Numbered from the stretch's first letter, positions 7,030 to 15,552 are shown. The stretch is 38,595 nucleotides of DNA from Pseudolabrys sp. (GCA_029255525.1 JANLJK010000291.1:1-38595); one strand, 5' to 3'. Translations and numbers: made by a program. Notes: a model not told the origin generated them from the letters alone.

Positions 7030-8298
7030 TTAGCCAATAAGCACCGCATACGACAGAAACCCGACGCGGTCGCCGGGCGCAATGGCGGTCACCTCCTCGG
7101 GCAATTCCAGGAGACCATCGGTTTCGGTGAGCGACGTCAGCACGCCGGCGCCGTCCTGCGGATGCTTCACCGCTTCGATCTCGCCATCGGTACCGCGGCG
7201 CAGCGCCACGCGCACATATTCGCGGCGGTCTTTCTTCTTCTTGTAGGCAAAGCTCACGCGCACCGGCAGCGGCGTCAGCTTCTCCGGCCGCGCTCCGGCC
7301 AACCGCCGCAGCAATACTTTCACCACCCGCACGAAGGTCACAAATACCGCGACCGGATTGCCCGGCAGGCCGACGAAAACCGCGCTATGCGCACCATCGC
7401 GGATGACGCCGAGTGCGACAGGCCGGCCCGGCTTGATGGCAATACGCCAGAACACCAGCGAGCCGATGCGCTCGATCGCGTCGCGTACATAATCGGCCTC
7501 GCCGGTCGAAACGCCGCCCGACGTGACGATGAGATCATGACCTTTGGCGGCCTGCCGCAAAGCCGTTGCCAGCGCGTCCGGCTCGTCGGCCAGAATGCCG
7601 AGATCGGTCACCTCGGCGCCGAGACGTTCGAGCAATTCGCGCAAGAGATAACGGTTGGCGTCGTAGATGGCGGCGCGCGGCAGCGGCGCGCCCGGCTCGA
7701 CCACCTCATCGCCGGTCGAGAAGATCGCCACCTTCAGCCGGCGACGCACCGTAAACGACGTGATGCCGAGCGCGGCGGCGAGCGCGAGATGCTGCGGCCC
7801 CAGCATCGTGCCGGCCGGCAGCACGACATGTCCCTTGGCCACGTCCTCGCCCGCGAACCGGCGATTGGCGCCCACTTTCAGGCCTTTCGGCACGATCACG
7901 GCATCGCCATCGACCGTCACATCTTCCTGCATGAAGACGGTGTCCGCGTCTTTCGGCATCGGCGCGCCGGTGAAGATGCGGATGGCTTGGCCCGGCTTGA
8001 GGTCGATATCCGCCTGCTTGCCGGCGGTGAGGCGCCCGGCAATGACAAGCTTTGTATCGCTATCGGCGTTCAGGTCGGCATGGCGCACGGCATAGCCATC
8101 GACCGCGGAATTATCGAAGGGCGGCAGATTCGCCGGCGCGACGATCTCGACGGCGATCACCCTCCCGCGCGCCTCCGTCAGCGACACCTGCTCCATCTCA
8201 GACACCGGCGCGATGCGTTCATCGATCAGCCGCTCCATGTCGTCGAGCCGCAGCAGCGGACCGGAAAACGCGAAGCAGTCGTCGGTGAGTTGCGCCAT
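7030..8298 (-). CDS. moeA: Molybdopterin molybdenumtransferase MoeA (canonical copy)
   Basis: MoeA inserts molybdate or tungstate into adenylylated molybdopterin. This 422-residue copy has the normal domain order: an N-terminal region beginning DDCFAFSGPLLRLDDMERLI, the DNSAVDGYAVR motif, IFTGAPMPKDADTV, and the MoaB/MogA-like domain with SGGVSTGEADYVRDAI and GLPGNPVAVFVTF. It ends with the beta-barrel domain IV. Catalytic acidic residues are in place, so it should be functional. Its ATG directly follows the mobB stop with no spacer, showing coupling. It is the last gene of the formate dehydrogenase transcription unit. Two divergent paralogues are encoded at 23077 and 25070. Confidence 0.95.
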   Translation of the reverse strand: MAQLTDDCFAFSGPLLRLDDMERLIDERIAPVSEMEQVSLTEARGRVIAVEIVAPANLPPFDNSAVDGYAVRHADLNADSDTKLVIAGRLTAGKQADIDLKPGQAIRIFTGAPMPKDADTVFMQEDVTVDGDAVIVPKGLKVGANRRFAGEDVAKGHVVLPAGTMLGPQHLALAAALGITSFTVRRRLKVAIFSTGDEVVEPGAPLPRAAIYDANRYLLRELLERLGAEVTDLGILADEPDALATALRQAAKGHDLIVTSGGVSTGEADYVRDAIERIGSLVFWRIAIKPGRPVALGVIRDGAHSAVFVGLPGNPVAVFVTFVRVVKVLLRRLAGARPEKLTPLPVRVSFAYKKKKDRREYVRVALRRGTDGEIEAVKHPQDGAGVLTSLTETDGLLELPEEVTAIAPGDRVGFLSYAVLIG

Positions 8299-8811
8299 TT
8301 AAGCCCTCACCTCCGCGATCGGCACAGCGTGCTTCAACAACAGATCGGCGATGGTCTCGACATCGTCGAGATCGACCACCGGCACCTTGGCATCGGCGAG
8401 CGCGACATTCGACGCGATGGCGACGACGTGCGGATCCTCAGGCTGGATCAGCGGCTTGCCGTTCTCGGTGCGGTGGATCTCGAGTTTGGGAAAGGCGTCG
8501 CGTTTGAAGCCCTCGACCAGCACCAGATCGACCGGCGACATCTTCACGGTGAGATGCTGCAAGTCCCACTCCGGCTCCTCGCGCAGCTCGTGCAGGATCG
8601 CCCAGCGCTTGGCCGAAGAGATGATGACTTCCGTCGCGCCGGCGGCACGGTGGAAGAAGCTATCCTTGCCGGGTTGGTCGAGATCGAAGCCGTGATGGGC
8701 GTGCTTGAGCGTCGACACAGTGAGCCCGCGCGCAATCAAGCACGGGATGAGCTTCTTGATCAGGGTGGTTTTGCCGGAGCCGCTCCAGCCAGCGAGGCCG
8801 ATGATACGCAT
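8299..8811 (-). CDS. mobB: Molybdopterin-guanine dinucleotide biosynthesis adaptor MobB
   Basis: MobB is a GTP-binding P-loop protein that assists MobA in making MGD. The 170-residue product starts MRIIGLAGWSGSGKTTLIKKL, a Walker A loop close to the N terminus, followed by STLKHAHHGFDLDQPGKDS with its conserved histidine and aspartate residues, and LVLVEGFKRDAFPKLEIHR. The ATG at 8811 is chosen because it places the P-loop at the usual distance; an upstream in-frame start would add 12 unconserved residues. The moeA start abuts its stop. Confidence 0.94.
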   Translation of the reverse strand: MRIIGLAGWSGSGKTTLIKKLIPCLIARGLTVSTLKHAHHGFDLDQPGKDSFFHRAAGATEVIISSAKRWAILHELREEPEWDLQHLTVKMSPVDLVLVEGFKRDAFPKLEIHRTENGKPLIQPEDPHVVAIASNVALADAKVPVVDLDDVETIADLLLKHAVPIAEVRA

Positions 8812-8850
8812 GGCGTCTATATAGGACGTGCCCGGCGCCCTCCGCAAACT

Positions 8851-8973
8851 GTCGTCCCGGCCAAGCGAGCGTCAGCGACGCGCGAGCCGGGACCCATAAT
8901 CCGTGCCCTCTCGATACGCTGCGGCGTATGGTCCCCGCCTTCGCGAGGACGACAAAAGCTCGCGGGGACGACG
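8851..8973. repeat. Palindromic intergenic repeat (TCGTCCCGGC family)
   Basis: The segment runs from GTCGTCCCGGCCAAGCGAGC to CGCGGGGACGACG and contains GCCGGGAC and TCCCCGC stretches able to pair. It fills the gap between the FDH gamma subunit gene and mobB, within one presumed operon. Confidence 0.7.
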
Positions 8974-8999
8974 AAAGGATGTGGGACTAAAGCCGGCCG

Positions 9000-10019
9000 T
9001 TATTCGGCCGGAGTCACCAGCGGCTCATGACCGCGCGGACCGCGTGCCGCCTCTTCCTTGGCCCACAACGGATGGTGCGCCTTGGCCCAGTTTTCGTCGA
9101 CGGTACCCTCGCCCATCGCCTCGAAGGCGCCTTCCATACCGACCGTACCGAGATAAATGTGGGCCAGGATCATTGCCACGAACAACATGGCGACCACGCC
9201 GTGGAACACCTGCGCCAGCTCCATATTGCCGATGTTCAGCCCGCCATAGAACGGGAACATCAATATGAAGCCGCTGACGATCATGGCAATGCTGCCCAAG
9301 GTCACCAGCCAGTAGAGCATCTTTTGCCCGGCATTGAACTTCCAGGCCGGCGGATGGTCACCGCCCTTCTTCGACAGGATGCCGCCGCCGCGCTTGATCC
9401 ATTCGGCGTCGGCCGCGGTCGGGAAGTTCTGCCCAACCCACATCAGGAACATCAGCAGCACGCCGACCGTGAAGCCGAAGCTGATGTAATTGTGCACGAA
9501 CTTGGCGAATTCCGACCATTCGCTGAACGCGTGCGCGTCCATGATCGGCAGCAGCAGGCGCTTGCCGAAGGTGATGTTCAGACCGGTGATGCCGAGCAGG
9601 ACGAAGCAAGTGGCGGTGAGCCAGTGCACGAAGCGCTCGAAGCCGGTGAAACGCAGGATCTTGCGGCCCGAACGGCCGCCCTCGATCGGGATGCGGCCGC
9701 GCCACAGGAAGAAGATGACGAGCAGCGCGATCATGCCGACGATGACAATGCCGCCCAGCCAGACCAACGTCACCTCATGGAAGCGCCGCCACTCGCGGCC
9801 GGCCGGGTGGATCAGGTTGGCGGACTTCTGATCGGGAATGCTGACACGGCCGCTGATGACGCCACCCTGCAGCTGGTTGAGCAGTTGCTGCTCCTTCACC
9901 GCGCTGGCGGTCGGGTTGACCTGTGCCGAGGCAGGCGATGCCGGCGCGGCGATGGCGATCAGGAACGCGAGCGCGAGAGCGCCGGCGATGAAACGGATCT
10001 TCCCAATGAGTGTCGCCAT
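9000..10019 (-). CDS. Formate dehydrogenase gamma subunit (cytochrome b, membrane anchor)
   Basis: This subunit anchors the periplasmic enzyme and passes electrons from the Fe-S subunit through two b hemes to quinone. The 339-residue protein has a Sec-type leader (about 1-33, ending PASAQ) and a periplasmic stretch of about 60 residues. A hydrophobic helix follows, then the four-helix cytochrome b core with heme histidine candidates in FERFVHWL, FVHNYISF, QVFHGVVAM and AHIYLGTVG. The ATG at 10019 has GGGAGAGG before it. The extra N-terminal helix and leader are usual for the gamma subunits of FDH3-type enzymes. It follows the beta gene with a repeat-filled gap. Confidence 0.93.
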   Translation of the reverse strand: MATLIGKIRFIAGALALAFLIAIAAPASPASAQVNPTASAVKEQQLLNQLQGGVISGRVSIPDQKSANLIHPAGREWRRFHEVTLVWLGGIVIVGMIALLVIFFLWRGRIPIEGGRSGRKILRFTGFERFVHWLTATCFVLLGITGLNITFGKRLLLPIMDAHAFSEWSEFAKFVHNYISFGFTVGVLLMFLMWVGQNFPTAADAEWIKRGGGILSKKGGDHPPAWKFNAGQKMLYWLVTLGSIAMIVSGFILMFPFYGGLNIGNMELAQVFHGVVAMLFVAMILAHIYLGTVGMEGAFEAMGEGTVDENWAKAHHPLWAKEEAARGPRGHEPLVTPAE

Positions 10020-10074
10020 GGCATCCTCTCCCTTCGAACTCTTTATCCTTCGCAAGCCGTCACGCTGCCTCTCG

Positions 10075-10144
10075 GTCGTCATTCCCGGCCAACCGGGTCC
10101 GGCCTTTTGGCCGGCCCGGCTGCAGGCTTGTGCCGGCCATGACG
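10075..10144. repeat. Palindromic intergenic repeat (TCATTCCCGGCC family) between FDH beta and gamma genes
   Basis: It opens GTCGTCATTCCCGGCC and closes GTGCCGGCCATGACGA, with a GGGTCCGGCC/GGCCGGCCC inner hairpin. It sits in the 133-base gap between two subunit genes of one enzyme and may tune their ratio. Confidence 0.8.
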
Positions 10145-10152
10145 AAAGACAC

Positions 10153-10749
10153 TTAGATAGCGATCGACTCGCGGTAGGCCGTCTGCCAACCCCAGGCGCC
10201 GGAGCCATAGCCGCGTTTGGTGACCCGCTCCTTGTAAATCTGCGCGATCACATCGCCGTCGCCGGCGAGCAACGATTTGGTCGAGCACATTTCGGCGCAG
10301 AGCGGCAGCTTGCCTTCGGCCAGGCGGTTAGAGCCGTATTTCTCGAACTCTTCCTTGGAGCCATCGGCTTCCGGACCACCGGCGCAGAAAGTGCACTTGT
10401 CCATCTTGCCGCGCGAACCGAAGTTGCCGACCTTCGGATATTGCGGCGCGCCGAATGGGCAGGCGTAGAAGCAATAGCCGCAACCGATGCACAGGTCCTT
10501 GGAGTGCAGCACCACCGCATCCGCCGTGGTGTAGAAGCAATTGACCGGGCACACCGCCGCGCAGGGCGCGTCGGTGCAGTGCATGCAGGCCATGGAGACC
10601 GAGCGTTCGCCGGGCTTGCCGTCATTGAGCGTGACGACGCGGCGACGATTGATGCCCCACGGCACTTCGTTCTCGTTCTTACAGGCGGTGACGCAGGCGT
10701 TGCATTCGATGCAACGGTCGGCGTCGCAGAGGAATTTCATACGGGCCAT
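10153..10749 (-). CDS. fdh3B: Formate dehydrogenase FDH3 beta subunit (four [4Fe-4S] clusters)
   Basis: This 198-residue electron-transfer subunit carries 16 cluster-type cysteines. C13-C16-C19-C23, C55-C58-C63-C67, C87-C90-C93-C97 and C119-C122 with C151-C155 would bind four [4Fe-4S] clusters. It lacks the C-terminal transmembrane helix of E. coli FdnH, so it is soluble and must dock on the gamma subunit. It has no export signal and would be carried across by the Tat signal of the alpha subunit or the small Tat protein. GAGGAG precedes the ATG. Gene order alpha-beta-gamma is standard. Confidence 0.95.
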   Translation of the reverse strand: MARMKFLCDADRCIECNACVTACKNENEVPWGINRRRVVTLNDGKPGERSVSMACMHCTDAPCAAVCPVNCFYTTADAVVLHSKDLCIGCGYCFYACPFGAPQYPKVGNFGSRGKMDKCTFCAGGPEADGSKEEFEKYGSNRLAEGKLPLCAEMCSTKSLLAGDGDVIAQIYKERVTKRGYGSGAWGWQTAYRESIAI

Positions 10750-10766
10750 GAGAGTTGCTCCTCAAA

Positions 10767-10809
10767 GCATTTTCCGGCGAAGTGTGAAGCGGTTCGCCGT
10801 AGAAAATGC
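10767..10809. repeat. Rhizobial short hairpin repeat between FDH alpha and beta genes
   Basis: GCATTTTCCGGCGAA is followed after 11 bases by TTCGCCG and AGAAAATGC, so the outer and inner arms pair. I recall near-identical 40-50 base elements (GCATTTTCC...GAAGAAAATGC) scattered in Rhizobiales intergenic DNA. It occupies almost the entire 68-base alpha-beta gap. Confidence 0.75.
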
Positions 10810-10817
10810 GTCATTCA

Positions 10818-13751
10818 TTATGCCGCGCGGACCTGACAGAGGGTCGCCTTCGGTTCTTGCATGCCGGTGACCGGGTCGTAGCCGTAAGTGGTGAGCGTGT
10901 TGACGCTCTCGCCCAGCACCACTGGATCGGCGCCCTTGGGATATTTCGCGCGCTGATCGACGCCCTGGTACCAGCCGGCGAAGTGGAACGGACACCAGGT
11001 CACGCCCTTGCCGACGCGCTCGGTGACCAGCGCCTTCATCTTGGCCTTGGCGCTGTCTTCGGCGCCGGTGACCCAGACCCAGCCGCCATCGGTGATGCCG
11101 CGTTCGGCCGCGTCCGCAGGATTGATCTCGATGAACATGTCCTGCTGCAATTCGGCGAGCCATTTGTTCGAACGGGTTTCTTCGCCGCCGCCCTCATATT
11201 CGACCAAGCGGCCGGAGGTGAGGATGAGCGGGAATTGCTTGGCGATGCCCTTGTCGACCGCCGCCTTCTGCACGGTGAAGCCGATGTTCGGCACGCGGAA
11301 CTGCACCGCGTCCGGACGCGTCGGATACTTCGCCACGAGATCGGGACGCGGCGTGTAGATCGGCTCGCGATGCACCGGCACCGGATCGGGCAGGTTCCAC
11401 GCATTGGCGCGTGCCTTGCCGTTACCGTAGGGGATGCAGTTGTGCAGGATGGCGACGCGCTGGATGCCGCCCGACAGGTCGGTCGACCAAGCGACGCCGT
11501 CCGACTTGTCCGGCCCGCCGCCAATCCTCTCGATCACCGCGCGTTCCGCGTCGGTCAAGTCCTTGTCCCAGCCGAGCTTCTTGAGCACGCCGTAGGTGAA
11601 CTGCGGATAGCCGTCCTTGATCTCGCTATCCTTGGAGTAATAGCCGTCGCCCAGGAGGCTCACCTTGGTGACGGTGCCGTCCGCGGCCTTTTCCTCCCGC
11701 TCGTTGCCGAAGCGGGCGCGGAACGTGCCGCCGCCGTCTTTCACCGCGAGGCTCGGGTTGTAGAGAATCGGCGTGCCGGGATGCTTCATCGCCGGCGTGC
11801 CCCAGCACGGCCACGGCAGGCCGTAGTAATCACCGCCGACTTCCGGATCGTCCGCCGGCGCGCGCAGCGTGACGATGTCGAACTTGGCCTGGTTCTTCGC
11901 ATGCGCCTTCAGCCGCTCCGGCGACTGCCCGCAATAGCCGGTCGACCAGCCGCCGCGGTTGATCTCGCGCAGCACGTCCTCGGCCGACGGCAGATTGCCC
12001 TCGACCTTGATGTTCTTGAACATCGAATCGGCGAAGCCGAGTTTCTTGGCCAGGAGATACATGATCTCCAGGTCGTTCTTTGATTCGAAGATCGGCTTGA
12101 CGATCTGCTCGCCCCACTGCAGCGAGCGGTTCGACGCGGTGCGCGAGCCATCGACCTCATAGCTGGTGCAGGCCGGCAGCAGATACGTGCCGTTCTTGCG
12201 CTCGGACAGCACCGCCCAGGTGGTCGGCACCGGATCGGCGACCACGAGCAGCTCGAGCTTCTCGATCGCCTTGGCCGTTTCCGGCATACGCGTCACGGTG
12301 TTGCCGCCGTGCCCCATGATGAACATGGCGCGCAGATTGTCCTTCTGCGCCACCTTGTCCTTCGGCAGCAGCGTGGCGTCGTGCCAGCGTGTCGACGGGA
12401 TGCCCGACGTCTCCATCAGCTTGGGGTCGTCGAAACGGCCCTTGAGATAGTTGTAATCGACCTCCCAGACGCGGGCCCAGTGGTTCCAGGCGCCGGCATC
12501 GAGACCGTAGTAGAGCGGTAGCGACGTGACATCGAGACCAAGGTCGGTCGCGCCCTGCACGTTCGTATGGCCGCGGAAGATGTTGGCGCCCGAGCCGGGG
12601 CCGCCGACGCTACCGGTCGCCAGCAGCAGGATGCAGATGGCGCGGACGTTGGCGGTACCGATGGTGTGCTGGGTCGCGCCCATACACCAGATGAAGGTCG
12701 ACGGCTTCTGCTTGGCGAAGGTCTCGGCGACGCGCTTGAGCTGCGCCTCCGGCACGCCGGTGACGCGCTCGACCTCGGCCGGGTCCCACTTCTCGACCTC
12801 CTTGCGGACGTCGTCCATGCCGTAGACGCGCTGGCGGATGAACTCCTTGTCTTCCCAGCCGTTTTTGAAGATGTGCCAGAGCATGCCCCAGATGATCGGA
12901 ATATCGGTACCAGAACGAATACGTACGTATTCCGTGGCGTGAGCGGCGGTGCGCGTCATGCGCGGCTCGATCACGAACACATTCGCGCGGTTGATCTCCT
13001 TGCCGGTGAGGATGTGCTGCAACGATACCGGATGTGCTTCCGCCGCGTTCGACCCCATGAAGATGATGGTCTTGGAGTTGCGAATGTCGTTGTAGGAATT
13101 CGTCATCGCGCCGTAGCCCCAGGTATTGGCGACGCCGGCGACGGTGGTGGAGTGGCAAATACGAGCCTGATGGTCGACGTTGTTCGTGCCCCAGAAGGCC
13201 GCAAGTTTACGACAGAGATAAGCCTGCTCGTTGGTGAACTTGGCGGAGCCAAGCCAATAAACGGACTCCGCGCCCGATTTGGCGCGGATTTCCATCATCT
13301 TGTCGCCGATTTCATTGATCGCGGCATCCCAGGAAATGCGCTGCCACTGGCCGTTCACCAGCTTCATCGGATAGCGCAGGCGGCGGTCGCCATGCACGAG
13401 CTCACGCGTCGCTGCGCCCTTGGCGCAATGCGAGCCACGGTTGATCGGGCTTTCCCAGCCCGGCTCCTGCCCAACCCATACGCCGTTCGACACTTCGGCC
13501 ATCACGGTGCAGCCGACCGAGCAATGCGTGCAGAAGTTCTTGCGGATGGTCGCACCCGCCACGTTCGGCCCAGCCGCTTCAGCCTTACGCACGGTGGCGA
13601 GCGGCAATGCGCCGATGGTGGCCAGCGCGCCGGCGGCGAGACCCGAGCGGCGCAAGAAAGTGCGGCGGTCGAAGCCGCTACCCGATTGACCGGGGAGCGA
13701 AGCGGCGAGCGCGCTGCGGCGAGCCTGACGTTCTGTCCGTTTGATCAGCAC
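10818..13751 (-). CDS. Formate dehydrogenase alpha subunit (Tat-exported, Cys-type, Mo/W-bis-MGD)
   Basis: The catalytic subunit oxidises formate to CO2 in the periplasm. Of its 977 residues, about 1-60 form a Tat leader with DRRTFLRRSG at 28-37. C74, C77, C81 and C109 would bind one [4Fe-4S] cluster. ARICHSTTVAG at 196-206 gives the active-site pair Cys199-His200, so the metal ligand is cysteine and not selenocysteine. Molybdopterin-binding segments follow (GSNAAEAHPVS, IEPRMTRTA, RGHTNVQGATDLG), and a MopB C-terminal domain is at the end (LILTSGRLVEYEGGG, WVWVTGAED). The start is GTG with GGGAGAAG upstream. The nearby Tup transporter suggests tungsten, but molybdenum cannot be excluded. Confidence 0.96.
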   Translation of the reverse strand: MLIKRTERQARRSALAASLPGQSGSGFDRRTFLRRSGLAAGALATIGALPLATVRKAEAAGPNVAGATIRKNFCTHCSVGCTVMAEVSNGVWVGQEPGWESPINRGSHCAKGAATRELVHGDRRLRYPMKLVNGQWQRISWDAAINEIGDKMMEIRAKSGAESVYWLGSAKFTNEQAYLCRKLAAFWGTNNVDHQARICHSTTVAGVANTWGYGAMTNSYNDIRNSKTIIFMGSNAAEAHPVSLQHILTGKEINRANVFVIEPRMTRTAAHATEYVRIRSGTDIPIIWGMLWHIFKNGWEDKEFIRQRVYGMDDVRKEVEKWDPAEVERVTGVPEAQLKRVAETFAKQKPSTFIWCMGATQHTIGTANVRAICILLLATGSVGGPGSGANIFRGHTNVQGATDLGLDVTSLPLYYGLDAGAWNHWARVWEVDYNYLKGRFDDPKLMETSGIPSTRWHDATLLPKDKVAQKDNLRAMFIMGHGGNTVTRMPETAKAIEKLELLVVADPVPTTWAVLSERKNGTYLLPACTSYEVDGSRTASNRSLQWGEQIVKPIFESKNDLEIMYLLAKKLGFADSMFKNIKVEGNLPSAEDVLREINRGGWSTGYCGQSPERLKAHAKNQAKFDIVTLRAPADDPEVGGDYYGLPWPCWGTPAMKHPGTPILYNPSLAVKDGGGTFRARFGNEREEKAADGTVTKVSLLGDGYYSKDSEIKDGYPQFTYGVLKKLGWDKDLTDAERAVIERIGGGPDKSDGVAWSTDLSGGIQRVAILHNCIPYGNGKARANAWNLPDPVPVHREPIYTPRPDLVAKYPTRPDAVQFRVPNIGFTVQKAAVDKGIAKQFPLILTSGRLVEYEGGGEETRSNKWLAELQQDMFIEINPADAAERGITDGGWVWVTGAEDSAKAKMKALVTERVGKGVTWCPFHFAGWYQGVDQRAKYPKGADPVVLGESVNTLTTYGYDPVTGMQEPKATLCQVRAA

Positions 13752-13765
13752 GGCGCTTCTCCCTC

Positions 13766-13966
13766 TCAGTACCGGTTGACGCGGTAATAGGTCTTCACGT
13801 CATCCGAGTTCGGGTTGTAGCGGGCCTTCTTCTTCTCCGCGTCCGATTCGGCGGCCGCAGCCTCGGTGGCGAGTGGCGCAGCCGAGGTCACCGCGAGACC
13901 GGCACCCGCACCGACCGCACGCAGGAAGTCGCGACGTCCGAGCTTTGATTTGTCTTCTTGTGTCAT
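13766..13966 (-). CDS. Small Tat-signal protein of the formate dehydrogenase cluster
   Basis: This 66-residue protein begins MTQEDKSKLGRRDFLRAVGA, with a twin-arginine motif at 11-12, a hydrophobic stretch to about residue 35 and a lysine-rich, then tyrosine-rich tail (SDDVKTYYRVNRY). It matches the family known as formate dehydrogenase region Tat target. It ends 14 bases before the alpha gene. It could be a small extra subunit or an export escort; its precise role is not established to my knowledge. Confidence 0.9.
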   Translation of the reverse strand: MTQEDKSKLGRRDFLRAVGAGAGLAVTSAAPLATEAAAAESDAEKKKARYNPNSDDVKTYYRVNRY

Positions 13967-14004
13967 CGCCGTCTCCTCGATCTGACGCATCGGTTTCGTC
14001 TGCC

Positions 14005-14781
14005 TCACACCGGCAGCGCGAAAGCCTCCGCTTCGATGTCCATGAACACGCGGCCGAGCGTTCCGACGCTGCGGTAGAAATCCGCGTTCTCGGCGCGCTC
14101 CAGATCGGCGAAGAAGCGGCCAATCCAAGGCGCCATGTGCTTCTCGAAAATTGTTCGCTCGGAGTCCGCCGGCGACGCAAGCGACTGCGCGGCAAGGCCG
14201 GACATAATCTCGCAGAGGATACCGGCGTGATCTTCCGGCTCGACGACGCCGTCGGCGCGCGCAATTCCCATCGCGGCGAGATCATCGCGCAGCCTTGCCA
14301 GCGGGCGCTCCTGCAGAAAACCGGTGAGATAATAAGAACCGTAAGGTAGCAACTCGCCGCGGCCGAGGCCGATGAACAACTCGAAGAATTCGCGCTCGGC
14401 TTTCCGCGCCTCGACGCGTTGCGCCGCTTCCGCCAAGCCCGCATGGGCAAGCCCGAGCGGCGACGGATCGCCACGCAAGGTCGCGAGAGACGCGAGCAGC
14501 CGGTGGTCGGGGGCGCGTAACAGCAAGGTGGCGAGCAGCGCATATTCCTGCGCGCGCGCGGCATCGACTTCGTCGATTTCGGCTGACATCGGTTTTGCGC
14601 CGTAGAGGTCGGGGCGCAGGATCGTGCGATCAACGCCGGTGATGGCCTCGACGGAGATGACCCGCTCGGCCGGAACCTTGATCCAATTTGAAACGGACGG
14701 CTGGGAAATGCCGATCTGGCGCGCAAGTTGGCCGACGCCGCCAGCGGCGCGTATCGCTTCGGACAGGCCCGGGTCCCGCAT
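14005..14781 (-). CDS. Fusion of a Cro/YdaS-type helix-turn-helix with a TorD-family chaperone
   Basis: The 258-residue protein has two parts. Residues 1 to about 62 form a YdaS/Cro-like DNA-binding domain: LSEAIRAAGGVGQLARQIGI, SQPSVSNWIKVPAERV, then EAITGVDRTILRPDLYG. Residues about 67-258 form an all-helical TorD/DmsD-type domain with ELFIGLGRGELLPYGSYYL, PEDHAGILCEIM and a FEKHMAPWIGRFFADLE segment. TorD proteins bind Tat leaders and hold molybdoenzymes for cofactor insertion, so the client is probably the alpha subunit encoded two genes downstream. The DNA-binding part could link enzyme assembly to gene control; this is inference. An AGAGAAG element precedes the ATG. Confidence 0.92.
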   Translation of the reverse strand: MRDPGLSEAIRAAGGVGQLARQIGISQPSVSNWIKVPAERVISVEAITGVDRTILRPDLYGAKPMSAEIDEVDAARAQEYALLATLLLRAPDHRLLASLATLRGDPSPLGLAHAGLAEAAQRVEARKAEREFFELFIGLGRGELLPYGSYYLTGFLQERPLARLRDDLAAMGIARADGVVEPEDHAGILCEIMSGLAAQSLASPADSERTIFEKHMAPWIGRFFADLERAENADFYRSVGTLGRVFMDIEAEAFALPV

Positions 14782-14838
14782 ATCGCTTCTTCTCTTAAGA
14801 ATAGTTCGAGAGAAGCTTGCGGCCTACAACCCACGCTC

Positions 14839-14860
14839 GTCAATAGCCTGAGGCTATGAC
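14839..14860. promoter_or_regulatory. Inverted repeat upstream of the HTH-TorD gene (candidate operator)
   Basis: GTC-A-ATAGCC at 14839-14848 pairs with GGCTAT-GAC at 14852-14860 around a TGA centre, with one unpaired A. It lies in the 96-base gap between the DUF3306 stop and the HTH-TorD start and is followed by no T-run, so an operator is more likely than a terminator. Confidence 0.4.
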
Positions 14861-14877
14861 TTGCTCATTCTTGCGTA

Positions 14878-15552
14878 TTATTGCGGTAGCGCCCCGCCAT
14901 GACGACGCGGTTTGGTCAGTTGCGACTCTGGTTCGTCTTGTTGCGGCGCAATATCTTTATCGCCGTGCAGCATGGCAGTATCGCCTTCCGTGCACGCGGC
15001 ATCGGCACGCGAACAATTATCAGCGGAAGAAATATAATTCTCGCTCTCGGACTGCGATTCCACTTCGGATGAAGCCACTTGCGTGACCGTGGCCGACGGC
15101 TGCGGTGCCGGCGCTGCCTCGTCGGCAGCCCCCCCGCCGAAGATGCGCGCCACCATCTTCTTCACGTCGACGTCCGGCCCGATCTCGCCGAAGCCGGAAA
15201 GACCTGGCGAATTGAAGTCCCAATCCATCTCCTGCGGCGCGCGGAAATCGCGAATGGCCGGATCGCTCACCCACACGCGGCGAAGCGCCGCATGCTTGAG
15301 CGCGGCCGGCACGCCCGGCTGCAAGAACATGCGGATGTCGGTGTCCGGACCGATCGAATCGAGCGATGGTAATTCGGTAATGTCGAACGCGGGTTTGGTA
15401 GGCGACGCCACCTCAGTCGGCGCCTTTACGTCGTCCGGCGCTGCGCGTGCCTCTTCGGGCGTCTCGGCGGCCACAGGCTCGTCGGCAACTCCTTCCGCCG
15501 CCGCGCGCTTGCGGCGCGACCAGCGACTCAGGAAATCGGCCGGCTCGCTCAT
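14878..15552 (-). CDS. DUF3306 protein of the formate dehydrogenase locus
   Basis: This 224-residue protein has the DUF3306 landmarks. An N-terminal FLSRWSRRKRAAAE is followed by an acidic, alanine- and proline-rich linker. The core at about 70-140 has DIRMFLQPGVPAALKHAALR and VWVSDPAIRDF. The C-terminal third is low-complexity and polar. There is no signal peptide or membrane segment, so it is cytoplasmic. Its ATG overlaps the DUF3305 stop in ATGA. DUF3306 and DUF3305 co-occur with FDH3-type formate dehydrogenases in proteobacteria, but I know of no biochemical role. The rigid pairing suggests a two-protein assembly or regulatory unit. Confidence 0.9.
   Translation of the reverse strand: MSEPADFLSRWSRRKRAAAEGVADEPVAAETPEEARAAPDDVKAPTEVASPTKPAFDITELPSLDSIGPDTDIRMFLQPGVPAALKHAALRRVWVSDPAIRDFRAPQEMDWDFNSPGLSGFGEIGPDVDVKKMVARIFGGGAADEAAPAPQPSATVTQVASSEVESQSESENYISSADNCSRADAACTEGDTAMLHGDKDIAPQQDEPESQLTKPRRHGGALPQ

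Noticed and set aside
7162..9030. A 622-codon open frame on the + strand
   Set aside because: It is antisense to moeA and mobB, both with clear catalytic motifs, and shows only low-complexity His/Arg-rich sequence.
13160..13166. Possible selenocysteine (in-frame TGA) at the FDH active site
   Set aside because: The codon before the active-site His in ARICHSTT encodes Cys; no internal TGA is needed.
10806..13787. Long + strand open frames opposite the FDH alpha gene
   Set aside because: They are shadows of a strongly conserved 977-residue enzyme gene; no ribosome-binding site or domain supports them.
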